This document shows, one piece after another, positions 9,295-20,700 of a stretch of DNA of 64,000 nucleotides. Location: the NCBI GenBank assembly GCA_947179485.1, contig OX359245.1, forward strand, positions 53,493,067 through 53,557,066, in the 5' to 3' direction. The stretch's first letter is position 1, and each line of letters begins with the position of its first letter. The position numbers and the translations under genes were made by a program. The notes beneath the pieces are model-generated. The model was not told the origin of the DNA, searched no databases, and was given only the letters and a program-made list of their open reading frames with translations. This DNA comes from Allacma fusca (Eukaryota > Arthropoda > Collembola > Symphypleona > Sminthuridae).

Positions 9295-10793
9295 TTAAAG
9301 CATGTTTGGTCCCTTTGTGGAGGTTCGATGGCCAATTGACCATCATTATTTGGCTGGATTTGCTGTTGTTGATTATTTTGACGATAATCATTATTGTAGC
9401 CTCTTCCTCCAGATCTGTTCCTCTGGTTTCCGTCTCTGGAGTTACTCCTACTTCGGCCATTATTGTTGTAGCCTTGGTTGTATCCTTGATTGTTATTGTA
9501 TCCTTGGTTGTTATTGTATCCTTGGTTATTGTAGTATCCCTGGTTGTTATTGTATCCGGGGTTGAATCCTTGTTGATTGTACCCTTGATTGTAGCCTTGT
9601 TGGTTGTAACCTTGATTGTAACCTTGTTGATTATAGCCTTGTTGGTTCCAACCTGGATTATTATTGTAGCCCTGGTTGGGTCCTGGATTAAATCCGTTAT
9701 TGTATTGGCCTTGATTCTGATAGTTGTTGAATCCTTGATTGTACCCTCGGCCTGGACTTCTGCCTCTGTTATCGTACTGTTGATTATTATTGGGTCTATA
9801 CTCATTCCGATATTGTTGGCGTCCTCTGTCCTGGCCTTGATTATTGTATCCTCGGTCGGGTGTCGGAGATCTTCCTCTATAGCCGTTATTATTGTACCCT
9901 TGGTTTCTATCTGGCGTAGGGTTCCTACTTTGGTTTCTAAAATCCCTGCTACTTCCGTTGTAGTCTCTATTTTGGTTCCCCGGACTTGGTGGTCTGTTAT
10001 TGTCAAAATTTCTTCTTCCTGGACTTTGTCCTCTGTAGTCTTGAGATCTTGGTTCTGGTTGCTTAAATTCTGAAGTGGTGTTCATCACTGCTAATTTCTC
10101 AAAAGTAGCTACTGCTGTTGATTTCTTCATCATTTCTTCCATCATATTCTGCATCTTTTCTAGTCTAGCTCCTATTGATTCTCCTCCATCCGCTCTTCTA
10201 TCGTCATTATACTTCTTTGCCCATTCCTGTAGTGCTGGGACCGTGTATAATTCCCATCCTCTGCACTGTACTTGATATTCCTTTGAAAATCCTATGCGAA
10301 TGAGTCTCAATTTTTCTTCCTCTGGCATGTTAATGTCTACCCTGTTGATCAGACTGAGCTTTGCATCAATATATGTGGATGGATCTTCATCCGATTTCAT
10401 CACTCGTTTCTCCATTATGGTCCGTAATACCTGCGGTGTAATTTGGTACCGTCGGATGAAATCTGCTCTGAAGTCCTCCCATTCTATATTCTCATAGGGA
10501 GCTTCTTCGTCTGCTCGTCTTTCGGCTATCCAATTTGTAATCCAGTCCCGTACTGGTGAATCAAAAATCAAAGTTATGTATTTTAACTTTACTTCGGGTG
10601 TTTGAGCTGCTCCAAATCTAATTGCTTGGAGTTCTGCCTGTTCTATTGCCAGTACTGGGTCATCTTGAGCTGGCTTAAATTCAACTTTTGTCATGAATAG
10701 AGCTGCCATGTCGTCCAATGGTTCGTACTCAATTTGTGCTACAAATTGCACTCGTACTCTGTGTCTGCCCTGAGGTCTTTGTGGATTTCTCAC
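9195..10793 (-). CDS. gag: Gag, capsid and nucleocapsid part
   Basis: The first 200 residues have the character of a Retrotrans_gag capsid domain (LIFDSPVRDWITNWIAE, then DFRADFIRRY, then RLIRIGFSKEYQ). Residues about 260-470 are low complexity, built from repeated NQGYN, NQQGYN and RSPTPDR units, a prion-like Gln/Asn/Tyr/Gly tract. One CCHC zinc knuckle, CFNCGEPGHQARNC, sits near residue 497. Gag ends at 9195 just after the frameshift site. The frame is open upstream of its first ATG (10793) to a stop near 11147, with an RGG-rich and Ser-rich stretch, so this ORF is probably the C-terminal half of a longer gag whose N-terminal half is in the next frame. Confidence 0.9.
   Translation of the reverse strand: MRNPQRPQGRHRVRVQFVAQIEYEPLDDMAALFMTKVEFKPAQDDPVLAIEQAELQAIRFGAAQTPEVKLKYITLIFDSPVRDWITNWIAERRADEEAPYENIEWEDFRADFIRRYQITPQVLRTIMEKRVMKSDEDPSTYIDAKLSLINRVDINMPEEEKLRLIRIGFSKEYQVQCRGWELYTVPALQEWAKKYNDDRRADGGESIGARLEKMQNMMEEMMKKSTAVATFEKLAVMNTTSEFKQPEPRSQDYRGQSPGRRNFDNNRPPSPGNQNRDYNGSSRDFRNQSRNPTPDRNQGYNNNGYRGRSPTPDRGYNNQGQDRGRQQYRNEYRPNNNQQYDNRGRSPGRGYNQGFNNYQNQGQYNNGFNPGPNQGYNNNPGWNQQGYNQQGYNQGYNQQGYNQGYNQQGFNPGYNNNQGYYNNQGYNNNQGYNNNQGYNQGYNNNGRSRSNSRDGNQRNRSGGRGYNNDYRQNNQQQQIQPNNDGQLAIEPPQRDQTCFNCGEPGHQARNCQKKRRASPHPSGNQQRGTHPQ
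9202..9228 (-). promoter_or_regulatory. -1 ribosomal frameshift signal: GGGAAAC plus hairpin
   Basis: Near the end of gag the minus strand reads G_GGA_AAC in the gag phase, an exact X_XXY_YYZ slippery heptamer (9228-9222). Seven bases later comes GGGGG-ACGCA-CCCCC, a 5-bp all-GC stem with a 5-base loop. A -1 slip there enters the protease-RT frame exactly, and gag stops a few codons later at 9195. GGGAAAC is the gag-pro shift site of simian type D retroviruses, from general knowledge. Heptamer, phase, spacer and stem are all directly visible. Confidence 0.85.
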
Positions 10794-12535
10794 CTGATTA
10801 TTTTGTTGGTTGTTTCGCTGTTGGTTTCTGTTAAATCTGTGATTATTTTGACGTGGTTCTTCACGTGCGCTGGAGTTATTACTTGGTGATGAAGATGATG
10901 TGGATGAAGTGGACGATGATGAAGATGATGGGTCTTCTGGATCTTGACTAGCACGTTGTCTACTTCCTGCTCTTCCCGCTCTTCCTCCTCGGCTGCCTCC
11001 TCTGTTGGCAGGTTGCCTTCCTCGGGAAGAATTATAACCTCCTCTACCTTGTTGACCTCTCGGACTTGCACCTGCTCCTGCTCCTCCAGTGGGTGGGTCC
11101 CTTCTAGAGGATGAATTGTTGGGTCGGTTATTTCTGCTAGTCTGTCAATATGTTTCTGTACTTGTTCTCGGACTTCTTCAGGTAAATCCTGTACTTGAAA
11201 TCTGGGTATCCGGTATCCAACTCTCCTGTTGTCTCTTAGATGGATGTAACCTTGGTTAAGTCCAAGTCTCTGAATAACGTTTGCTGTAGCTTGAATGACG
11301 TCGTTATGGCTTAACGGAAAAATGTATCGGTCTGCCGTAAATTCTTGTGAAAAGAATCCCTCGTTGTCTATTACTACGTAAAAATTGTTGAGTTCCGGAT
11401 TTAGGCTATCGTCGCTAAAGCGTGAGTCTAATATTGGTCCTGGTGATCTTGGTGAATCTGGAGATGGAAGATTATCTTCTGCTAAGCTGTCATCGCTTCC
11501 CGTATCGTCAAAACTTTGGTCGTATGGTGCTTCTTCCTGGAGTAGTCGTAGAAGGGCTTCGTATTGATCTTCTGCTTCCAATATATTAGTTAATTGTTGT
11601 GCTGATGGTTGTACGTTGCGAATGCCGTGGGCGTAATTAACGTTCCGATATCTGATTCTTCTGCTGTTGTTATAGAAGATCGTTATGAAATCTGGATCTC
11701 CTAGTCTGCTTCCTAATAATCGGTAGAAAGCTGCGCTCTGATTAGCACTTGTGACAATATTTTCGTATTCGAACCTTGTTACTGGGCTTGCGGTGAATTG
11801 GCGTTGTACATGTGTAGGTGGTTCTCTGTGGACTAATCCTGTTTCAATGTCTAACCAGATTAATCTTCTCACGTTATTTACCCAAATTGCATCGATGGCT
11901 GCCTGCCTTTGATTATCTATAATCCTTTGGTTGTTCCGCGATAAATTTATAAAGTCTCTTATAGAGACTGATCGTTCTTCGAAATTTTCACGTGTTGATG
12001 GTGAAGTTGGGGTATGAATGGTTCCGTCTGGTGCGACTCGGATTGTTACTCTTGAATTGGCCCAACTACTGACTCGAGATGGTCCCGCTCGTCTTGGTGA
12101 GTTCCCTGGGAATTCACTCTCGGGATTACTTGATGGAAAAACCTGCACGGGTTGTCTTGCGGTTGCTCCAATTAAATTAGTAGACGGTCTGGTATTGATT
12201 CTTGTTGAGGGTGGTATGTTTGTTGGTGCGGGAATAGGTATTGGCTGACTTACCGGTGCAACCTGTGCTTCAGTTTCGTTCTCGGGTGGTTGCTGCTCTT
12301 CTTCCGGTTCGGTGACTAACGTTCCTCCGGGTATCCGCGTTCTATCCCCTCGGGCTAATCTTCGTAATAAGTCTCTTGCATTTGCTAGTACCCTATAGAT
12401 ACCTCTTCTTCCTGTTGGTGGACTGTTAAATACTGATCCGTTTGGCGATTGATAGATGTGATCTGTTCTGAATTGGTAGGAGCTTGAAAATATGTTCCAG
12501 TATCTGCGTTTCGAAGGGTTCTGACCGTTGTCTCA
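10790..12535 (-). CDS. Gag N-terminal part, separate frame
   Basis: The frame is open from just after a TGA at 12538-12536 to 10790, with no good ATG; an in-frame GTG lies at 12148. It encodes proline-rich sequence, then a region of probable folded structure (FINLSRNNQRIIDNQRQ, VTRFEYENIVTSANQSAAF, DNEGFFSQEFTADRY), then an acidic Glu-rich and a His-rich end. The last 350 bases overlap the next gag frame, and the shift needed between them is -1. I see no matching slippery heptamer there, so a base change in this copy is more likely than programmed shifting. Position ahead of capsid suggests a matrix-like or extra N-terminal gag domain; I do not recognise a family. Confidence 0.55.
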
Positions 12536-12738
12536 GAACCTGCCCGTCGTCTGGTATTTCTTCCGGTTTCCACAAGTCGTTGTAGTTCCGGGAATGTAAC
12601 AGTTCTTTCTTCAGCCTGTAAATTATGTAGAGGTGGATGTATATATACTCGACCTCCGGGTGATTGGTAGACTTGTTGTGGTATGATAGTATGGGTGTTA
12701 TCTTGAACAACTTCTCGTTCTCTGTAGAGTATGTTATC
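12385..12738 (-). CDS. Upstream piece of the gag N-terminus
   Basis: An open stretch without ATG, in a third frame, starting after a TAG near 12741. It contains VYQSPGGRVYIHPP, which resembles IYQSPNGSVFNSPP of the following frame, suggesting a degenerate repeat of about 80 codons spacing. Moving from this frame to the next also requires a -1 shift. It is the most upstream coding-like segment of the element; the true start may lie in a short 5' exon or have been lost. Confidence 0.35.
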   Translation of the reverse strand, partial: DNILYREREVVQDNTHTIIPQQVYQSPGGRVYIHPPLHNLQAEERTVTFPELQRLVETGRNTRRRAGSETTVRTLRNADTGTYFQAPTNSEQITSINRQTDQYLTVHQQEEEVSIGY

Positions 12739-12782
12739 CTAGCTAGTTTCCTAGCCCTCCAAACCTTCGGGTATTGAACTAT

Positions 12783-15081
12783 GTTACCAACTCGCCTAAG
12801 TTCGGGCAAAAACAAAAACCTAAGGTTCTGCGCTCACTTGTAGCCTCTACAATTACCTCTAACAGGATCTAGGCGTATTGTTGCTTGCTGTCGGCGTTTC
12901 AGAAAAATCCGATATTCCAATAAAAATCGTTAAAAGATATGCTATAATAAATTCCTTTATATCACAACATTGTTCCTTCTAATTTTTACCTATAGGAAAA
13001 ATCGTTCCTACTGGAGATACCTTACCAGACGCTAGAATTAACACGACAATGTTGGCGCTCATATGCGGCCCTTCCAACCCTAAAACTACGAAAACCTTTT
13101 GAATAAATTCTAAAGCCTTATTGAATCCAGTACGTCGGATTATAAATTTACACAATCGAAGACTAAACAAATGCCTCCTGAACACAGTACTTCGGTTCAT
13201 TCAGTAAAATGTTAGTCCTAATATGTCAGTACTTCGACATTAAATTGCGAATTACCCCGTATCAGTACCTCGATACGGGTGGAGTTGAGAGTAAATGAAA
13301 AATGATAGAATCCTTATTGAGTTTAGATTTCAGCTACTAAACCCTAACTAACATTTCGAAAAAAAATTCCAAATGCTCGAACAGCTATCCTTTGCTTGTT
13401 GAGTGTAGAATAATTTATAAAGATTTGTAAAGAAATTTTCGCGCGTTAAACGCATCACGAAAATTCACTCAGAAAACGTGCTTTATTTCTAAGCCACAGG
13501 AAAAACTATCAATTCCGTCTGTTAATTCTTCCTTACATAAAGAGAAACACTAAACTATTCCTTTATCCAAAAATTGACTTAAGGAAAGTAAAATATACAG
13601 TACACACAAACACTTTATATCGGTGCTCACTGCCTCGGCCCTTCCGATTTCTAAAAAGATAGGAAAAGATGACGTCATAGTTTGAGAAGAGTTTACCTAT
13701 TTACTTTCTAAAATTTGAACCTATGAAAAAAATTCTAAGTCTGGGTAGCCTACCAAAACTAAAATATTTCTCGCAAAATGTTTCAATACACCCTGTATTT
13801 TATGCACTTAATTTTTAAAATCCCCAAAAATAATTTATTTTGGTGCTTAGCTTTCGATGGCGCCTTCCTTCCAGAATTTCCGGTTGGAAATGGGCATTAT
13901 TAGCTGCACTCGGGATGAAATCTTGAACAGAAATCTCATTCCGGGTGAGATACTTCCTTAAAGTTGTAAATCAGGAACCACAAAATGATCTCAGTCCAAA
14001 TTGGTACTTACTGGATCTATGTAAGTAACACCAATCATTCTCGTATGTATCCATGGATGGTCTCGAAAATTTCATTGACTGGTTAACTCTATTGTTCTAT
14101 GAGTTTTTCCAGTTTTCCAGTGAAAAGTTCTGAGGTTCCCTGTATTTGGTTAAAAAATCCTCCTTGCTTGTAAGTCTCATCTGCTGAAACTCAAGCGTGG
14201 GCTGATCTTGTGTATGTACATACTGTTGGTAGTCCGTACTATAGTATAGTACCATCGGTCTTGCTTCTAGTCTCAAAAATCTCTCTGATTTTTTTCGACT
14301 CGGACTCATCCCAGGGTTCGGGATCCTCCAAATTTCCCCCGAAAATTGGAGGCCTGGCAGAAACAGCATGTAACGAGATTATTGGATGTTAAATCTCGTG
14401 CCCAAGTTCGGAACGAGTCGGGTAATGATGTGTATTATTTTTGATGATAATAAAATAATCATTGGCTAAAAATAAGTTTATACTGAATAATAATCTTGTA
14501 TTAATTTATTCTAATTGAAATCAGAGATAAAATAAACTTGAAATGATAAAAGGATCTTAAAATAATTCTTCAGTTTTGAATTTCCTCCATGGGAAGTCTC
14601 CATGAATTATATTGGGATCCAAGGATCTTTTCCCAATATAATTCTCCGCATGGCTGTGAATCTTCAAGCCTTGGGCAGGGGCTGTAATGGATACGGATCC
14701 GTAACGCGAGCTTTGATCCGAACCATACGAGTGCCTCCCAAGAACTTATTGTCTCTTCTTGCTTGACTTAACCTACTGATGGTGTCTTAGCCTATTTACA
14801 TAGTATGTACATAATTACAATTTAACACAATCATCATAATTATTGTTTGTAATAACAATAGGTTGGATTGGTGTTAATGGATTTCACATTCCACTCCTTA
14901 TTCGTTCTCCTCTCAGATTCTGCTGAGTGGAATTGCTGATTGATCTAAAAGGTTAAATCTTCCCTTTTGAGATCTGTGGACGTGGCCCTTTATTTTCTGC
15001 TAACGTGACATCACGCGATCTTTTGTCACGTAGCCTCCGTCTCTTGTCACGTTCTCCAGGTGTGCGAATTGGGATGTAACA
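12783..15081 (-). repeat. Candidate 5' LTR of the giant retroelement (single copy in window)
   Basis: On the minus strand the segment starts TGTTACATCCC at 15081 and ends GTTGGTAACA at 12783, a TG...CA block with 6-bp inverted ends (TGTTAC/GTAACA). It has a TATA-like ATATAAA at 13620-13614 and AATAAA at 13487-13482, spaced as in an LTR. No tRNA primer site starting TGG follows directly, and the matching 3' LTR would lie outside the window, so this is unproven. Apart from the hairpins at 13.2 kb I see nothing coding in it. Confidence 0.35.
13179..13279 (-). other. Three tandem stem-loops with one shared loop sequence
   Basis: On the plus strand: TGAAC/GTTCA stem at 13179-13199, ATGTC/GACAT at 13223-13240, and CCCGTATC/GATACGGG at 13256-13279. 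All three enclose the loop core AGTACTTC or AGTACCTC. The stems differ but the loop is conserved, so the similarity lies in structure and loop, not in a simple repeat. Two loops contain the palindrome AGTACT. The site is about 440 bases upstream of the first gag-like frame, in the transcript leader if the proposed promoter is right. Confidence 0.7.
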
Positions 15082-15949
15082 ATATGTACACACGTGAGAC
15101 AGTAGTAATTTAATATGGCTGTGGGTAATCATTATTTAGTATTTCAGTGAATTGGGAATTTTTGTTTAACTGTTTTTAAGCGTCGTTACACAACGCCTTG
15201 CTTAAGTATTTGCTTCGTTATTCCTGAGTCCCCGAGTATAAATTGTAATAGTTAATTATAATGAATCACACACACCTATAAATTATTATTCCTTTCTGTT
15301 TCCATTGTGATAAGCAAATACCCAGTGAAGTGCTTCAGCTTTAGTTAATTATTGCTTTAAGTTACTTACAATACACGTTATTATATTTTATGTCAGTATA
15401 AAAATTTTTGTTACGATTGTTAGTTGGGACACACCGACGAAAAATGTTAATTAACATTAATTATCTATAATAATTAGTTACATATGTACATATGCAAGCA
15501 AGCTGTCAACAGTTCTTTTAACGTAGAATTCTACCAATTTTGCTTTCGCATTATGCCAACCAAGTCCATAAATTTATATGTACTTTGTCCTTAAGGAATA
15601 TAACACTAGAGTATTTACACGTAATATTTATTTAAGCGAATTCATAAAATTATATATACTTTAGATTGTCTGTCTGTCAATTACTGTATAAGACAAGTTT
15701 CAATAATAGTAGTGTGTGGTTCACAATATATGGACCAACTTCCATTTAGAGACGTTTTCAATACAATTTTAATCTGAGGATATATTGCAGGTCAGTTTAA
15801 TAATTGTAAGGCTCTGGTTATAGACACTACAAAAATAGGCGCCCAGTGATCATCATCAGTATAGGCCTTATTCAAATAAATTACTACGGGAAGTTAATTA
15901 TTTAAATATTTAAAAGTTGAACCGAATTTTGAAAATACGCCTTGAAAAA
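15082..15949. other. Intergenic stretch, nothing recognised
   Basis: AT-rich sequence between the retroelement and the gustatory-receptor-like gene. I see no convincing ORF, RNA gene or repeat pair here. It must hold the promoter of the downstream plus-strand gene, but no clear TATA box with good spacing stands out. Confidence 0.5.
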
Positions 15950-17280
15950 ATGCTAAGCTCCAGCTCCGTCAAAGCTTTAAAATATGCTGTTACTATTGGG
16001 AATCAATCTTGCTCTGTACCCTTTAGATGGGATGATAAGCAATTGACATTTACAGCTGCAACTTCAAAACTTCAACTTGGGATTTTTAGCATCATTGCTA
16101 TATATTTGTGGATGCAAGCGTTTTATCAAGGTTATGTGCTTTGGTCTGAAATTGGAGACAACTCTGTTGAACTTAGCTCCTTTATCAAACTTTTCATTCA
16201 TTTCGTGAGTCGTCTCTCTGCTGTGATTTTGCAAACCAACACGCTTTTCAAGAGGCATGTTTTCGCAAATTATTTGAACCAGATTTTATTACTGAACGAC
16301 TTCTTCAAGCGTAAGTCGTCTGGTACTTACAATTAGTGTACTTTGGATTTTTATACAAAACAATTGGCTTTATTTGCCTCCAAATATTTCATTCATACAA
16401 AATTTGTACAATTTGGACTGCGTCAATGAGAATCTTAAATTAGCGTCTGTTTTCATGAATTTCAGGGGATGAATTAGCACGAGATGAGTGCAAGAGAATT
16501 TTGTGGATGTTTCTGGTTATTATGATTGTTCAGCCCGTTCCTGTAATGTTCACATATTTAGCGGAGTACCAAGACCGGAAATACTGGCAGTCAGTTGGGA
16601 TTCCTCAGTCCGTTTACCCGTTCCTGGTTCCCTTATTCGCTCTTGATGAATACATAATCTCCGTTTACAGCAGTATAGGTGTTACTGTGACTTGCTTCGG
16701 AATATTTATTTACATTAGAGTCTCCAATCAGTGGCTGAGGGCAGTTTATGATAGGTTAACCCAGATAAGTACATTTAAAGAATCTTTCCCTATAATCAAC
16801 ATCTGTTTCATAAGTCATTATTTGGTGTCATGCAGATCCTTGAAATCAACGGATGAAGAGAGCCACATGGAATACAAAACATTGCAAATATTCAACACGA
16901 TTATGAACGACTTGTACCAGAATGTAACGGCTTTTGGGATGGTCACCATATTTATACACATGGTGTTTTGCAACTGCGCTGCAGTCCGTTTTTTCAGTGT
17001 TATGCCATTCCCAGCGAATTTGATGTTCCCTTTGGGAAGCACGATCGCGACTTGGTGGTCCGTTAGTGTATTTGGGGCTGCAGGGAAGAACACGGATTTA
17101 TCCGAAGAGTTTATAAAAACATACGGCCTTACAACCAGCAAAGAGAAGAAAGCCTTTGCAGCCTCGTTCCGGAGCATCAGTGTCGACGTTTCGAAAATGT
17201 TTCCTTTGAAGAGGTCAACTATTATCGGATACCTTCAAGAAGCTGTCTCATACACCATCACAATGCTTCTAATGACCTAG
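15950..17280 (+). CDS. Gustatory-receptor-like seven-TM protein, two exons
   Basis: Exon 1 runs from ATG 15950 to 16310 and ends AAGC|GTAAGT; exon 2 starts after TTTCAG at 16466 and ends with the stop at 17280. The phases join cleanly (Lys-Arg-Asp across the junction). The product of about 391 residues has several hydrophobic segments, including LGIFSIIAIYLWMQAFY, ILWMFLVIMIVQPVPVMF and VTAFGMVTIFIHMVF. Its end, FPLKRSTIIGYLQEAVSYT, resembles the insect gustatory-receptor C-terminus with its TY...QF motif, but here the terminal QF is missing. Such receptors are membrane cation channels gated by tastants. An 81-base in-frame segment at 16755-16835 is bounded by GT and AG and may be a retained or optional intron. 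An earlier in-frame TTG at 15917 is less likely as start. Confidence 0.75.
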
Positions 17281-17284
17281 CTTT

Positions 17285-17706
17285 TGAAGGGCAGGGAGCT
17301 GTACAGGAAAAAATCATCGCTACGCGATAATTTATGGCTTCGCGTGGGGTGGCTTCAGCTACCGCCGTCAAAGTAGGACGAATTAAAATTTTTTTTTTCA
17401 AAATTTTGTAATTTTTGGAAAAAACTGTCAAGCCGATTTCAACCCCATATAACCAACAAATACCATTATGATTTACATAGACAATATTCACAAACAATTT
17501 CATTGAAATCGATTCAGTAGTTTTGGAGACAACTGTCATTTGACTTGAAGTTCAAAATTTCAAGAATTTTTTTCTCAAAAACTATCTGGCTGATTTTAAC
17601 CAAATATGAACTTAGGCTTACTTTTGATACAAGTAATGTCTGTAAAAAATCATTGAAATCGGTCCAGTAGCTTTTGAGATATCATGCGGAAGGACACACA
17701 AACAAA
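17285..17706. repeat. Interspersed-repeat-like sequence
   Basis: Phrases such as ATTGAAATCG, CCAGTAG and a trailing ACACACAAACAAACGGACAAG recur twice within this block (near 17495-17520 and 17655-17680) and look like the degenerate interspersed repeats common in arthropod genomes. No ORF of note. Class not determined. Confidence 0.35.
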
Positions 17707-20700
17707 CGGACAAGGCTATTTTACTAGTGTACTGATGCCACCCTAAAAAACGGTTCGACCGTAATCTGAAAAAATCACAAATAGAATAATTTGCAGTTTG
17801 TAAATCATGTTTACTCTTCCTTTATCTACCTGTACCAAACGGTGTATTCTTGATTATTGTCATTAGGAATTTTCGGCTGGATTTAAGGTTTCTAAATAAA
17901 TCCTGTAATTCACGCAGCAAATGTCTTCAGTCTGGCAACTTCTTTATTTACACTGTTAGAATTATATTGACAGAACACTTAAATAATTTCTAGCATACTA
18001 TCTAGTATTCAGCAGGGTTGGACAGTTAAAAATTTATTTTCGGTATTACGCCTGACCATTGTGTTTAGTTATTTAACACTTACAATTAGTGTTTCGTTAG
18101 TTAGTTCATATAAGCATGCAAGGTGTGGATCTTTCAATTTTTAAAGCATTTGTTTGTTTTAAAATAACTAACTTTCATAAATGACCAACTGCACTTCATA
18201 TATTAGAAAACGTTTCTTACAAACATTGGCATTAAAAATATTGGCAAAATTTTAAGAATTTCAAATTGATATATCAAAGAATCATTGCACTGTTTACGAA
18301 CAAGTTATGGAAATGGTTCGGTCTGTTCCTTGATTCTTGGTCTGGTCTGGTCTGGTCCAAGCGTTGGACGAGCAAGATCCGTTCCACAATTTTGGTTCAA
18401 AGTACATACATTCTACGGTAGATTTGCCGGTAATTGGACCAAATTTTGTAGTGGTGAATTCTTTAAAGTAAATTTTACAACAAGCAATGCGTATTTAATG
18501 GTAATTATTAATATAACTGAATTAACTTCTTTGACTGACGTTTTAATACGATATTGTAGCCTTTTTAATAGCATCAGCGCGCAAAAACCAATGGAATTTA
18601 TAATTTGGTCCAACCAAATGACCGTTACGTTCCTCATACAGGAATTATGTTAACTGTAGTCTGACATTTTGGAACATATTTATTAGTCTGACATGAATTT
18701 GAACAAAGTTTAAAACAAAAGTTTCAAATTATATCGTAAACATTTGATCCAGACCAACATGTCGGACGGGTCGACAATAATAACGATTTATGGTTATAAA
18801 AACATTCTTGATGGGCTCGATTCCTAAGATACTATTTGAATTTTCATAGTTCAACCCGGAAAATTGCCTTCAATTTCATGATAATAATATTTAATTGAGC
18901 GAGCCTGCGGTTCCGATAGCTTCAGATATTATAAATGTTAATTGCAGGTCTCTCTCAGTGTCTGTGCTTACGCAGTAATACATTTGTGTGAAAGAATTTA
19001 CACCCATAGAGATTACGAAATTAATGAAGTGATTCACATTATTACGGGGTTTAATGCATCTATTATGTGAATTCGTCCGATCTCACAAATGAAAATTCCT
19101 AAACTAATTAAGCAAGTGATTGAATAAAATACCAGAGGTGACAACAATTGCTGAACCTTTAACGAACTGACAACACTGCCTCCTCTGGATATTAAACTCT
19201 CTAAAAATCGTTTCAATTCCGAATGTTCCTCATCCAGCCAAGATTTCCCTCTCCTCTTGAAATTCATTAGCACACTATCTTTAGACTTTTCATACAAATG
19301 TGCTTCCCTGTAAGCCCCTGTAATTCTTTCAAAGTCCGGAACGAGGTATGAGTACTTCTGCAAAACCACGGAAACGTGAACATGTGGAAGAATATTCTGA
19401 CTCACTACAACAGGACTGAAGTCATAATTAATTGTGAAGTTACTAGCTAATGCCGTTAAAAGCATGGGTTTATAACCCACACAAACCGTGTTTTCTTGAA
19501 TGATCGTTGACATCACACAATCAACAGTTTTTGACTGACGCTCGAACCTGCTTCTCAGTGCAACTACATCCGGGTTTTGAGAATTGTTCAGGCGGAACGA
19601 CATCAAGAATCCGTCAAGGAAGATCCGATAATCCAAACTTTCTCTCAAATGGTTCAAATTTGTTGGGGCGAATTCTAATTGAGGAAATGTCAGACTAGAA
19701 ATTAATTTGTCTTTATATCCCGCAACTACAGCCATCATAGCAATTGACCAGACAATAACAAGTGGTTTGAGAGATTTTGGAAAATCAGAATAACCTTGTT
19801 CGACCAGAATTCCAAAATTACTTCTCCACGAAATCCACATCATATTATACTTACCGTCTATTCCTTCACGTTCTATGCTTTTTTTAATAACAAGAATCAA
19901 GAAACTAGTTAGTGTTACAGCTAGTACTGCAATGAGAATAAATATCCATACTAAGGGTGTAAACGGTTGAGTCAAAGCTTCCCATCGAATTGCAACTCCT
20001 GGTAGCTTACAGATGAACACAGACTCATCGTAGAATAATGGGGTTGTGTAATGTATGTAAGGGTAACGGGTGACTTGATGACCCATGAAAGATACGTCGA
20101 ATTTTTTTTGGAAGATTCCTCCAATGACTCCCGTCCAAGAACCATTTGCAAATCGTTTCCCTGGCCCTTGTCCCTTGAAGAGTTGAGCGTTGATTTGGAA
20201 CGTAAAGTTGTAAAACTCAGAGATGGTATGAAAGAAATCGTAGAAAGTGCCTCCCTCTATGTCCGACAATGTCGGACCGAATGTTAGAATTGGAGGAACA
20301 GATATTCCAGCCAGTTGTAAATGATTCCCATTCATGTTTATTCGCCTTTGCAATGCAGGACTTAAGTCCATAAAATTTGCCCACTTCTTGTTGATGGGGA
20401 AATGTTGACTTGACCACTGAATGAAGAAGTTGATCCAATTGCAACTTCCCCAGAACTTCATTCGAGATATGGAGGAAATGAGAGCTTCCGAGGGTTCTGC
20501 CGTTGTGCATGTTATGATTGGGAGATCGGTTGGGGTAAGCTGCAATTGAGTCACCTGAAAACATGTGCGCACAACACTTCTCGGAGATATTATTGAGCAT
20601 GCAATTGAAGAAGAATATGTACTTAAACAATCCATTTTAGTTGTTACGATTCCCAGAGATTCCACAATTTGAAGCAATATAAAGAACACAGAAATTGCCT

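Larger units (their letters stand above)
1..15081 (-). mobile_element. Giant Ty3/Gypsy-type LTR retroelement, 3' end outside the window
   Basis: The minus strand carries, in retroviral order, gag with a CCHC knuckle, an aspartic protease (LLDTGA), reverse transcriptase (YLDD), RNase H, an H2C2 integrase with a D-D-E core, a long pol tail, and two further frames before the left window edge. At least 12.7 kb is coding-like, far longer than an ordinary 5-8 kb Gypsy element, because of the post-integrase material. The copy shows several frame changes and in-frame stops, so it is probably inactive, yet the long frames (1,170, 777+ and 473 codons) point to a fairly recent insertion. The 3' LTR is not in the window, so the right boundary at 15,081 is a proposal only. 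Family assignment rests on domain order and motifs. Confidence 0.85.

Noticed and set aside
9192-10073. Plus-strand 293-codon frame rich in Val/Ile opposite gag
   Set aside because: It is the complement of the NQGYN repeats of gag; repetitive codons keep the opposite strand open. No domain or signal supports it.
12426-12815. Minus-strand 129-codon frame over the gag start
   Set aside because: Overlaps the frame with the YQSP repeat and lacks its character; likely a chance frame.
13855-13872. TGGCGCC as a tRNA-Lys-type primer site
   Set aside because: It is on the plus strand, opposite to the element's orientation, and is not next to an LTR end.
18285-18653. Plus-strand frame downstream of IR copy A, with a partial relative at 30675-30884
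   Set aside because: The similarity is explained by the segmental duplication; the frame is broken and shortened in copy B, so it is not under coding constraint.
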